The notes below the pieces were generated by a model. It worked only from the letters and a program-made list of their open reading frames with translations. It had not been told where the DNA came from and ran no database searches. From NCBI GenBank assembly GCA_035460165.1, contig DATHWW010000015.1, positions 62,001 through 126,000 on the forward strand: a stretch of DNA of 64,000 nucleotides, given 5' to 3'. Positions 53,627-62,883 of this stretch are shown one piece after another. This stretch comes from MM2 sp035460165 (GTDB lineage: Bacteria > Pseudomonadota > Gammaproteobacteria > Burkholderiales > Methylophilaceae). The position numbers and the translations under genes were made by a program. Position 1 is the stretch's first letter, and each line of letters starts with the position of its first letter.

Positions 53627-54709
53627 TTACGAATTGCTTTGTTCGAACTCCTTCATAAATTCGACCAAGGTCTTTACGCCCTCTTCCGGCATCGCGTTGT
53701 ATATCGACGCACGCATGCCGCCCACCGAACGGTGGCCCTTCAATTGCATCAGACCCCGTTTCTGCGCCTGCTTGAGAAACTCTTCGTCCAACGCCTCGTT
53801 TGCCAGCGTGAACGGAATATTCATACGCGAGCGATTTTCTTTCGCGGTCGGGCAACGGTAGAAATCGGTGCTGTCGAGATAATCGTACAACAGGTTGGCC
53901 TTGCGCAGATTGATCTTTTCCATCTCGGCCAAGCCGCCGCGCGCCTTCAGCAGCTTGAATACCAAGCCGGCGATGTAGATCGCGAATGTCGGCGGCGTGT
54001 TATACATGGAGTCGTTGTCGGCTTGCAGCTTGTAGTCGAACATCGTCGGCGTGCCAGGCAGGAGATCGCCCAGCAGGTCATCGCGCACGATAACGATGGT
54101 CAGTCCTGCCGGACCAATGTTCTTCTGCGCGCCGGCATAGATCAGGCCGAACTTGCTGACGTCTATCGGACGCGACAGGATATGCGAGGACATGTCCACC
54201 ACCAGCGGCACATTGCCGGTTTCCGGTGTCCAGAACATTTCCACACCGCCGATGGTCTCGTTGGAGGTGTAGTGCACGTAGGCAGCCTCGGGGTCGAGCT
54301 TCCATTGGTCCTGCGTCGGCGCGTAGCTGAAATTCTTGTCGGCCGAACTGGCAACGACATTCACTTCGCAATATTTCTTCGCTTCGCTGATGGCTTTCTT
54401 CGACCATTCGCCAGTATTCAGGTAATCGGCCTTCTTCTTGCCGTGCAGTAGATTCATCGGGATCGCGGTGAACTGCATGGAGGCGCCGCCTTGCAGGAAC
54501 AGCACCTTGTAATTGGCGGGGATATTCAGCAGTTCGCGCAGATCGGCCTCGGCCTCGGCCTGGATGCTCATGTATTCCTTGCCGCGATGACTCATTTCCA
54601 TCACCGACATGCCGGAGCCGTGCCAGTCCATCATCTCTTCGCCTGCCTGCTTCAGCACTTCCTTGGGCAGCACCGCCGGACCGGCGGAGAAATTGTAAAT
54701 CTGCGTCAT
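53627..54709 (-). CDS. serC: Phosphoserine aminotransferase
   Basis: 360 residues. It starts with the SerC-typical YNFSAGPAVLP. Conserved elements are LFLQGGASMQF, the PLP lysine in YAGAQKNIGPAG and the C-terminal SVGGMRASIYNAMPE. It makes phosphoserine, the step after SerA; the same enzyme also serves pyridoxal phosphate synthesis. It follows gyrA after 13 nt. Confidence 0.95.
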   Translation of the reverse strand: MTQIYNFSAGPAVLPKEVLKQAGEEMMDWHGSGMSVMEMSHRGKEYMSIQAEAEADLRELLNIPANYKVLFLQGGASMQFTAIPMNLLHGKKKADYLNTGEWSKKAISEAKKYCEVNVVASSADKNFSYAPTQDQWKLDPEAAYVHYTSNETIGGVEMFWTPETGNVPLVVDMSSHILSRPIDVSKFGLIYAGAQKNIGPAGLTIVIVRDDLLGDLLPGTPTMFDYKLQADNDSMYNTPPTFAIYIAGLVFKLLKARGGLAEMEKINLRKANLLYDYLDSTDFYRCPTAKENRSRMNIPFTLANEALDEEFLKQAQKRGLMQLKGHRSVGGMRASIYNAMPEEGVKTLVEFMKEFEQSNS

Positions 54710-54722
54710 ACCAGCCCCTTCC

Positions 54723-57275
54723 CTATAATTGCTCTTCTTCGTCGTCGGTTTCGACCACTTTTTCCAGGCCGGAAAGCTTCTCGCCTTCGCCCAGATTGAT
54801 CAGCGTCACGCCCTGCGTGGCACGACCCAACTCGCGGATTTCCTTGACGCGGGTGCGGATCAGCACGCCGCCGGTGGTGATCAGCATGATCTCGTCCTCG
54901 TCGCTCACCAGCTTGGCGGCGACGACCTTGCCATTGCGTGCCGACGTCGCAATCGCGATCACGCCCTGCGTGCCGCGACCGGAATGACGGAAATCGGCGA
55001 GTACGGTGCGCTTGCCGTAACCATTTTCGGTAGCGACCAGCACGGTCTGCTTGTCATCTTCCGCGATCAGCAGCGACAGCACCTGCTGCTTGGCTTGCAG
55101 CTTCATGCCGCGCACGCCACGCGTGGCGCGACCCATCGCACGGACATCTTCTTCGTCGAACCAGACCGCCTTACCGCCGTCGGAGACCAGCACTACGTCG
55201 TTGGCACCGTTGGTGACTTCAGCACCGATCAGGAAATCGCCGTCGTCCAGGTTGATGGCAATGATGCCGGCCTTGCGCGGGTTGGAGAACTCGGTCAGCG
55301 CGGTCTTCTTCACGGTTCCCTGTGCAGTCGCCATGAAAATGAAATGGTTTTCGTCGAACTCTTTGACCGACAGGATGGCGTTGATCTTCTCGCCTTCTTC
55401 CAGCGGGAACAGGTTGACGATCGGCTTGCCGCGGCTGATGCGGGAACCTTGCGGCACTTCGTAGACCTTGAGCCAGTAAACGCGGCCGCGGCTGGAAAAG
55501 CACAAGATGTAATCATGCGTATTGGCGACAAACATCTTGTCGATGAAATCGTCTTCCTTGGTCGCCGCCGCCTGCTTGCCGCGGCCGCCGCGACGCTGGG
55601 CACGGTATTCGGCCAGCGGCTGCGACTTGATGTAACCGGTATGCGACAGCGTCACCACCACATCTTCTGGCGTGATCAGGTCTTCCAGCGAAATATCCTG
55701 CGCATTGTGCTCGATCTCGCTGCGGCGCTTGTCATTGAATTGCGCCTTGATCGCGGACAGCTCGGTGACGATGATCTGCGTTACGCGTTCCGGTTTGGCC
55801 AAGATGTCCAGCAGGTCGGTGATGACATCCATCACTTCCTTGTATTCGGTAACGATCTTGTCCTGCTCCAGCCCGGTCAGGCGTTGCAGGCGCATCTGCA
55901 GGATTTCCTGCGCCTGTACGTCGGAAAGCCTGTAGCCGTTGTCCTTGAGGCCATACGCTTCGTCCAGCCCTTCGGGACGCGAGGCATCGGAAGCGGCACG
56001 CTTCAGCATTTCCTCCACCACCGGCGATTTCCAGGTGCGCTCCATCAGCGACACCTTGGCTTCCGGCGGCGTTGGGGCGGCCTTGATCAGCGCGATCATC
56101 TCGTCCACATTGGCCAGCGCGACGGCCAAGCCTTCCAACACGTGGCCCCGGGCACGCGCCTTGCGCAATTCGAATACGGTACGGCGCGTGACCACTTCGC
56201 GACGATGGCGCAGGAAAGCTTCCAGCATCTGCTTGAGGTTCAGCAAACGCGGCTGGCCATCCAGCAAGGCCACCATGTTCATGCCAAAGGTGTCTTGCAG
56301 CTGGGTTTGCTTGTAGAGATTGTTCAGCACCACTTCCGGCACTTCGCCGCGCTTCAGCTCAATCACCATGCGCATGCCGGACTTGTCCGATTCGTCGCGC
56401 AGATCCGAAATGCCCTCGATCTTCTTGTCGTTGACCAGTTCGGCAATCTTTTCGATCAACGACTTCTTGTTCACCTGGTAAGGCAGTTCGTCGACGATGA
56501 TGGCCTGGCGTTCGCCGCGGCCGATGTCCTCGAAGTGGGTACGGGCGCGCATCACGACACGGCCGCGGCCGGTGCGGTAGCCTTCCTTGACGCCTACGGT
56601 GCCGTAAATGATGCCGGCGGTCGGGAAGTCCGGCGCCGGGACAATGTCGATCAGTTCGTCGATCGTGATCTCGGAGTTCTGCAATACCGCCATGCAGGCG
56701 TCGATGATTTCGCCCAGGTTATGCGGCGGGATATTGGTCGCCATGCCCACCGCGATCCCGGACGAGCCGTTGATCAGCAAATTGGGGATGCGCGCCGGCA
56801 TGATCAGCGGCTCGTGCTCCGAACCATCGTAATTCGGCCCGAAATCGACCGTTTCCTTGTCGAGATCGGCCAGCAATTCGTGCGCGATGCGCGACATGCG
56901 GATTTCGGTGTACCGCATCGCAGCAGCATTGTCGCCGTCGACCGAGCCGAAGTTGCCCTGACCGTCGACCAACATGTAGCGCAACGAGAAATCCTGCGCC
57001 ATGCGTACGATGGTGTCGTATACCGCGGTGTCGCCGTGCGGGTGGTATTTACCGATCACGTCGCCGACGATACGCGCCGACTTCTTGTAGGGGCGATTCC
57101 AGTCGTTGGAGAGTTCATGCATCGCATAGAGTACGCGGCGATGCACCGGTTTCAGGCCATCCCGAACATCGGGCAATGCGCGGCCCACGATTACGCTCAT
57201 TGCGTAATCGAGGTAGGAACGGCGCATCTCTTCTTCTAGGCTGACGGGGAGTGTTTCTTTGGCGAACTGATCCAT
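54723..57275 (-). CDS. gyrA: DNA gyrase subunit A
   Basis: 850 residues. The N-terminal breakage-reunion domain includes YAMSVIVGRALPDVRDGLKPVHRR, HPHGDTAVYDTI and the catalytic Tyr in AMRYTEIRMSR. The C-terminal half is the six-bladed DNA-wrapping propeller with the GyrA box in the RRGGRGKQA segment. Position 83 is Thr (Ser in E. coli) and 87 is Asp. A long open frame on the other strand is treated as a shadow. It leads a gyrA–serC–serA–pheA–hisC operon. Confidence 0.97.
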   Translation of the reverse strand: MDQFAKETLPVSLEEEMRRSYLDYAMSVIVGRALPDVRDGLKPVHRRVLYAMHELSNDWNRPYKKSARIVGDVIGKYHPHGDTAVYDTIVRMAQDFSLRYMLVDGQGNFGSVDGDNAAAMRYTEIRMSRIAHELLADLDKETVDFGPNYDGSEHEPLIMPARIPNLLINGSSGIAVGMATNIPPHNLGEIIDACMAVLQNSEITIDELIDIVPAPDFPTAGIIYGTVGVKEGYRTGRGRVVMRARTHFEDIGRGERQAIIVDELPYQVNKKSLIEKIAELVNDKKIEGISDLRDESDKSGMRMVIELKRGEVPEVVLNNLYKQTQLQDTFGMNMVALLDGQPRLLNLKQMLEAFLRHRREVVTRRTVFELRKARARGHVLEGLAVALANVDEMIALIKAAPTPPEAKVSLMERTWKSPVVEEMLKRAASDASRPEGLDEAYGLKDNGYRLSDVQAQEILQMRLQRLTGLEQDKIVTEYKEVMDVITDLLDILAKPERVTQIIVTELSAIKAQFNDKRRSEIEHNAQDISLEDLITPEDVVVTLSHTGYIKSQPLAEYRAQRRGGRGKQAAATKEDDFIDKMFVANTHDYILCFSSRGRVYWLKVYEVPQGSRISRGKPIVNLFPLEEGEKINAILSVKEFDENHFIFMATAQGTVKKTALTEFSNPRKAGIIAINLDDGDFLIGAEVTNGANDVVLVSDGGKAVWFDEEDVRAMGRATRGVRGMKLQAKQQVLSLLIAEDDKQTVLVATENGYGKRTVLADFRHSGRGTQGVIAIATSARNGKVVAAKLVSDEDEIMLITTGGVLIRTRVKEIRELGRATQGVTLINLGEGEKLSGLEKVVETDDEEEQL

Positions 57276-57311
57276 AAATCCTATTGATTCAGCGAGGGCA
57301 TAAAAGCCTTG

Positions 57312-57320
57312 ATTCTAGCA
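57312..57320 (-). promoter_or_regulatory. Extended -10 promoter of gyrA
   Basis: On the minus strand TGCTAGAAT lies about 37 nt upstream of the gyrA ATG. It is identical to the nine-base element before typA. No clear -35 is seen. Confidence 0.5.
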
Positions 57321-57427
57321 TGAGAAGCGCTCTCTATCACGGCCAAATACCTCTTCAATCAGGAGTTTCGACTCTTCGCAAAAACAGAATAAAAGGCCTT
57401 GATTTAAAATCCCTTTTTTATTCATTG

Positions 57428-57456
57428 TTGAATTACCATCCGGCCTGCCGCATGAT
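57428..57456 (+). promoter_or_regulatory. Possible promoter of tpx
   Basis: TTGAAT at 57428-57433 and CATGAT at 57451-57456, with a 17-nt spacer, each match four of six consensus bases. The hexamers lie about 43 nt before the tpx ATG. Weak evidence. Confidence 0.35.
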
Positions 57457-57498
57457 GTTCGTTTGGTTTCAACAACAACAGTCTCAAGGAGAACCAAC

Positions 57499-58002
57499 AT
57501 GGCAAGCACTGTCACCCTCAAAGGCAATTCGGTCGATGTCGCCGGCGACTTTCCCAAGGTCGGCCAAACCGCCCCCGATTTCAAACTGGTAAACCAGGAT
57601 CTGCAAAATGTCACCTTGGCCGATTTCGCCGGCAAACGCAAAGTCCTCAATATTTTCCCGAGCATCGACACCCCCACCTGCGCCACATCGGTACGCAAGT
57701 TCAACCAAGCGGCAGGCGACCTGCCGAATACCGTCGTACTCTGCGTTTCCGTGGACCTCCCCTTCGCCCAGAAGCGCTTCTGCGGCGCGGAAGGCCTGAG
57801 CAATGTCACTACGCTGTCGACCATGCGCGGCCGCGAATTCCTGGAAAACTATGGCGTAGCCATAACCAGCAGTAAGCTGGAAGGCATTGCAGCACGCGCC
57901 GTCGTCGTTCTGGATGAAAACAACAAGGTGCTGCATAGCGAACTGGTCAACGAAATCACCACCGAACCGAACTACGATGCCGTGGCTGCGGTTCTGAAAT
58001 AA
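57499..58002 (+). CDS. tpx: Thiol peroxidase (atypical 2-Cys peroxiredoxin)
   Basis: 167 residues from the ATG at 57499, 7 nt after an AAGGAG site. The peroxidatic cysteine is C61 in PSIDTPTCATS and the resolving one is C95 in QKRFC, the spacing typical of Tpx. It reduces peroxides using thioredoxin. It precedes the AhpC-type peroxiredoxin gene on the same strand, so the region is an antioxidant pair. Confidence 0.94.
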   Translation: MASTVTLKGNSVDVAGDFPKVGQTAPDFKLVNQDLQNVTLADFAGKRKVLNIFPSIDTPTCATSVRKFNQAAGDLPNTVVLCVSVDLPFAQKRFCGAEGLSNVTTLSTMRGREFLENYGVAITSSKLEGIAARAVVVLDENNKVLHSELVNEITTEPNYDAVAAVLK

Positions 58003-58101
58003 TTCGTCGCTCGCAACAAGCAATAGAAATTCAGCATCGGTTGAATTAAGCTATCGGATTATTCAACTCGCATTCAACCCATCCAATAAGGAGAAATTCA
58101 C

Positions 58102-58704
58102 ATGGCCGTTCTCGTCGGGAAAACCGCACCGAGCTTTACCACTGCCGCCGTTATGGGCGACAACAGCATCAATGACAACTTCACACTGGCCGATCAAATC
58201 AAGGGCAAATACGCCGTCGTGTTTTTCTATCCGCTCGACTTCACCTTCGTCTGCCCGTCCGAACTGATTGCATTCGATCACCGCCTGGAAGAGTTCAAGA
58301 AGCGTGGCGTGGAAGTGGTCGGCGTGTCCATCGACTCGCACTTCACCCATCTGGCGTGGAAGAACACCCCGGTCAACGCCGGCGGCATCGGCAAGGTCGG
58401 CTACCCGCTGATCGCCGACATGAAGCACGACTACTGCAAGGCCTATGACGTCGAAGCCGATGCTGGCGTCGCCTATCGCGGCTCTTTCCTGATCGACAAA
58501 TCCGGCGTCGTTCGCCATCAAGTCGTGAACGACCTGCCGCTGGGCCGCAACATCGACGAAATGCTGCGCATGATCGACGCGCTGCAATTCACCGAAGAAC
58601 ACGGCGAAGTTTGCCCAGCCGGCTGGAGCAAGGGCAAGGCCGGCATGGACGCCAGCCCGGAAGGCGTTGCCAAGTATCTGGCATCGCACGCCAACGAACT
58701 GTAA
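58102..58704 (+). CDS. ahpC: AhpC/Prx1-type 2-Cys peroxiredoxin
   Basis: 200 residues with a strong AAGGAG site before the ATG. The peroxidatic Cys51 is in DFTFVCPSEL and the resolving Cys171 in EVCPAGW. It reduces hydrogen peroxide and organic hydroperoxides; no ahpF lies beside it, so its electron donor is probably thioredoxin or an unlinked reductase. A bidirectional terminator follows. Confidence 0.9.
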   Translation: MAVLVGKTAPSFTTAAVMGDNSINDNFTLADQIKGKYAVVFFYPLDFTFVCPSELIAFDHRLEEFKKRGVEVVGVSIDSHFTHLAWKNTPVNAGGIGKVGYPLIADMKHDYCKAYDVEADAGVAYRGSFLIDKSGVVRHQVVNDLPLGRNIDEMLRMIDALQFTEEHGEVCPAGWSKGKAGMDASPEGVAKYLASHANEL

Positions 58705-58723
58705 TTCATCCGGTTCGATCAAT

Positions 58724-58750
58724 AAAAACGGGGCCATAGGCCCCGTTTTT
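58724..58750. terminator. Bidirectional intrinsic terminator between ahpC and metZ
   Basis: CGGGGCC-ATA-GGCCCCG makes a perfect GC stem flanked by AAAAA and TTTTT. It serves both the ahpC and the metZ transcripts. Confidence 0.92.
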
Positions 58751-58763
58751 ATTTGTCCGCAGG

Positions 58764-59936
58764 TTATCGTGTTAGGCCACGCTGCAAGTCCGCCTTGATA
58801 TCGTCGATGTGCTCCAGCCCAACGGCAATGCGCACCAATCCATCGCCGATACCCGCCGCCGCACGCGCCTCCGGCGTCACGCGGCTATGCGTCGTCGTCG
58901 CAGGATGCGTAATCGTGCTCTTGGCATCGCCGAGATTGGCCGTGATCGACAACATGCGCGTCGCATCAATCAATGCCCACGCCGCATCCTTGCCGCCCTT
59001 CACATCGAACGCAACGATGCCGCCACCAGCCTTTTGCTGCTGCATGGCGAGTGCATGCTGCGGGTGCGATGCCAGCCCTGGATAATATACCCGCTCCACC
59101 TGCGGCTGCGCTTCCAGCCATTGCGCCAGTGCGAGTGCGTTGCGCGAATGCGCCTCCATGCGCAACGCCAGCGTTTCCAGTCCTTTCAAAAACACCCATG
59201 CATTGAATGCGCTCATGGTCGGCCCAGCCGTACGCAGGAATCCGTAAACCGGCTCCAACACGTCTTTCTTACCCAGCACGGCACCGCCCAGGCAGCGCCC
59301 CTGGCCGTCAATGTACTTGGTCGCGGAATGAATGACGATATCCGCGCCCAGCGCAAGAGGTAGCTGCAAAGCGGGCGTGCAGAAGCAGTTATCCACGGCC
59401 AACAGTGCGCCTGACTTTTTCGCCAGCGCGGCGAGCGAGGCAATATCGCACACCTCGGTCAACGGATTGGAGGGTGTTTCGACAAAAAACAGCTTGGTAT
59501 TCGGTCGAACCGCTGCCGCCCATTCCGCCTCATCTGTCAGCGACACGAAGGTCGTTTCCAGCCCCCAGCGTTTCAGGATGTTGCCGAACAGCTGCACACT
59601 GGTGCCGAAAATACTGCGCGAGGCGATCACATGATCGCCGGCGGAGCATAGCCCCATCACGCAAGCAAGAATGGCCGACATGCCGCTAGAAGTCGCAACG
59701 CAGAACTCAGCGCCTTCCAGAGCCGCCAACTTGTCCTGAAACATGGTGACGGTGGGATTGGTGAAACGGGAATAAATATTGCCCGGCTCCTGCCCGCCGA
59801 AACGCGCAGCGGCTTGCGCGGCGCTCTCGAAAACGAAGCTGGAAGTAAGAAAAATGGCTTCGGAATTTTCACCGAATTCGGTATGCGCGCTGCCCGCGCG
59901 CACCCCCAGCGTTTCCGGATGATTGGAATAATCCAT
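58764..59936 (-). CDS. metZ: O-succinylhomoserine sulfhydrylase
   Basis: 390 residues from the ATG at 59936. A longer in-frame version would run into the leader hairpin. PLP-dependent Cys/Met metabolism family: SGMSAILACVMGL, VETPSNPLTEVCDI, the PLP lysine in HSATKYIDGQGR, and THSRVTPE near the end. It makes homocysteine from O-succinylhomoserine and sulfide. The gene is read from its own promoter behind a SAM-II-type riboswitch and terminator. A hairpin (TGCCTG/CAGGCA, 59951-59965) lies just before the AAGGA ribosome-binding site. Confidence 0.92.
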   Translation of the reverse strand: MDYSNHPETLGVRAGSAHTEFGENSEAIFLTSSFVFESAAQAAARFGGQEPGNIYSRFTNPTVTMFQDKLAALEGAEFCVATSSGMSAILACVMGLCSAGDHVIASRSIFGTSVQLFGNILKRWGLETTFVSLTDEAEWAAAVRPNTKLFFVETPSNPLTEVCDIASLAALAKKSGALLAVDNCFCTPALQLPLALGADIVIHSATKYIDGQGRCLGGAVLGKKDVLEPVYGFLRTAGPTMSAFNAWVFLKGLETLALRMEAHSRNALALAQWLEAQPQVERVYYPGLASHPQHALAMQQQKAGGGIVAFDVKGGKDAAWALIDATRMLSITANLGDAKSTITHPATTTHSRVTPEARAAAGIGDGLVRIAVGLEHIDDIKADLQRGLTR

Positions 59937-59967
59937 GACTATTGTCCTTCTGCCTGCTTCAGGCAAT

Positions 59968-60000
59968 AAAAAACCCGTTTCAGCGATTGGCTAAAACGGG
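59968..60000 (-). terminator. Riboswitch-linked intrinsic terminator upstream of metZ
   Basis: On the minus strand CCCGTTT pairs with AAACGGG, extended by an inner AGC/GCT pairing, and is followed by six T. It lies between the SAM-II aptamer and the metZ ribosome-binding site, so it can stop transcription before the gene. Confidence 0.88.
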
Positions 60001-60010
60001 CTTGTCTGGC

Positions 60011-60068
60011 TCGCTTTAGCTGCATTTGTAATGCGCCCGCAAGCTGAAACTGTCAAATCGGCGCAGAC
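60011..60068 (-). promoter_or_regulatory. SAM-II riboswitch aptamer controlling metZ
   Basis: On the minus strand the order is stem P1 GCGCC, GATTTGA, a loop containing CTTGC, P1 partner GGCGC, then an A-rich link with TACAAA, and GCAGCTAAA. The TTT-AGCT-GC part of the loop can pair with GCAGCTAAA to form the pseudoknot. This matches the recalled SAM-II (RF00521) consensus: GAUUUGA, CUUGC, UxAAA and GCUAAA. SAM binding should lower metZ expression, acting through the following terminator. Confidence 0.85.
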
Positions 60069-60071
60069 CTC

Positions 60072-60100
60072 ACGATAAAACCGTGGCGTTTCTTTGTCAA
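60072..60100 (-). promoter_or_regulatory. Promoter of the metZ riboswitch transcript
   Basis: On the minus strand TTGACA (60095-60100) and TATCGT (60072-60077) are 17 nt apart. Transcription would start at the 5' edge of the aptamer, immediately after the purF stop. Confidence 0.65.
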
Positions 60101-60104
60101 CCTG

Positions 60105-61649
<1,545 letters not shown>

Positions 61650-61681
61650 GCGTGTAATCGCTCCTGCTTGAAACGCTAAAG

Positions 61682-62173
61682 TTAGTCGTAATTAATATGC
61701 TTGGCAATGCCTTCCGGCAGCCAAGGCAAGGCGCTGATCACCAGCGCTTCAAACGGCGCGCTGAACATCGCATCGCGCCAGAAGGTCTCGCGCGGAAGCG
61801 TGGTCAAGCCTCCGAGCAACACGATAATGCCGACGATCAGGACGCCGCGCGCCAAACCGAAAAATGCCCCCAACACGCGATCCAGCCAGCCGAGGCCAAT
61901 TTTCTTGAACACTTCTGCCAACGCAATTGCCAGCAGGCTGCTGATCAGCAAAGTGACCAGAAAAAGTATCAGAAACGCGGCCAGCAATCGCAACGACTCG
62001 CCCGGAATGGCTTGAGGCAGCAACGGTGCGAGTTGCAGCGTATATAGTTTGGCAACGAAAAAAGCAGCGACCCATCCGGCCAGCGAAAGCGTCTCGCGCA
62101 GAAAACCACGCAATATGCTTAGCAGTATCGAGAGCCCAATGATGCCGAGTACGGCATAATCAAAAAATGTCAT
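61682..62173 (-). CDS. cvpA: CvpA family membrane protein
   Basis: 163 residues with four to five membrane helices. It starts MTFFDYAVLGIIGLSILLSILRG, the usual CvpA opening, and contains RVLGAFFGLARGVLIVGIIVLL. In E. coli CvpA is needed for colicin V production and contributes to envelope homeostasis; its molecular role is unclear. Gene order cvpA–purF is widely conserved. Confidence 0.92.
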   Translation of the reverse strand: MTFFDYAVLGIIGLSILLSILRGFLRETLSLAGWVAAFFVAKLYTLQLAPLLPQAIPGESLRLLAAFLILFLVTLLISSLLAIALAEVFKKIGLGWLDRVLGAFFGLARGVLIVGIIVLLGGLTTLPRETFWRDAMFSAPFEALVISALPWLPEGIAKHINYD

Positions 62174-62200
62174 GGCTCTGCGGGCCTTTCCCGGCCTTGC

Positions 62201-62875
62201 TTACTTCGCAACCACAATACCGGCGGTACCTGCGGCCTTCAGTTTGTCACGCGCTTTTTCAGCCTCAGCACGCGTCGCATAAGAACCGACGCGCAAACGA
62301 AACTTGGTGCCGCCCGGCATGCCCAGCTTTTCCGTATAGGACTTGAAACCGGATGCTTCCAGCTTGCTTTGCATTTGCTTTACGTTTGCTGCATCGGAAA
62401 ACACACCGATCTGTACGGTAAATCCATCATTGGTCATCGCCTGCCTGACAGGCGCTGCAGGTTTGGCTGGTGCGGCCACAGGCGCTTCCGCCTTGGGCTC
62501 CGGCACAACCGGGGCTTCCGGTTGGGGAGCCGGTTCAGCCCTAGGTTCCGGCACCGGGGCTGGGGTCGGGACGGGCGTCGGAGCCGGCTCGGGTTGCGGC
62601 AAAGGTGATTCGACAGGTGTATCTGGAGATTGGTTCGGCTGCGGCGCGCTTTCGGCCCCCGGTTCTACAGGCACGATACGGGAGGCGAAATCGTTGCCGT
62701 CCTGGCTGGGGATATTGACAGCGATTTCCGGCTGCGGAGTTTGCGCTTCGCGGTCGTCCAGCACCATAGGCAGCACCGTCACCATCAACAGCACTAGCGC
62801 TATCGCGCCTACCAGGCGTCGCCTGGCACGTTTTCTTAACTGGATTTCCTGCTCGCTCAACTTCTCAGTCGCCAT
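62201..62875 (-). CDS. SPOR-domain cell-division protein (DedD-like)
   Basis: 224 residues. A basic N-terminus is followed by one membrane helix (about 22-40), a long Pro/Ala/Glu-rich linker (about 70-145), then a C-terminal SPOR domain (about 148-224: GFTVQIGVFSD, VKQMQSKLEASG, KFRLRVGSYATRAEAEKARDKL). SPOR domains bind denuded septal peptidoglycan and bring such proteins to the division site. It lies between folC and cvpA, the position of dedD. Confidence 0.9.
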   Translation of the reverse strand: MATEKLSEQEIQLRKRARRRLVGAIALVLLMVTVLPMVLDDREAQTPQPEIAVNIPSQDGNDFASRIVPVEPGAESAPQPNQSPDTPVESPLPQPEPAPTPVPTPAPVPEPRAEPAPQPEAPVVPEPKAEAPVAAPAKPAAPVRQAMTNDGFTVQIGVFSDAANVKQMQSKLEASGFKSYTEKLGMPGGTKFRLRVGSYATRAEAEKARDKLKAAGTAGIVVAK

Positions 62876-62883
62876 GAATATTC

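Noticed and set aside
54729..57239. Open frame of 836 codons antisense to gyrA
   Set aside because: Same reason: it mirrors gyrA codon bias (many Asp, Val, His), has no recognisable domain and no separate promoter.
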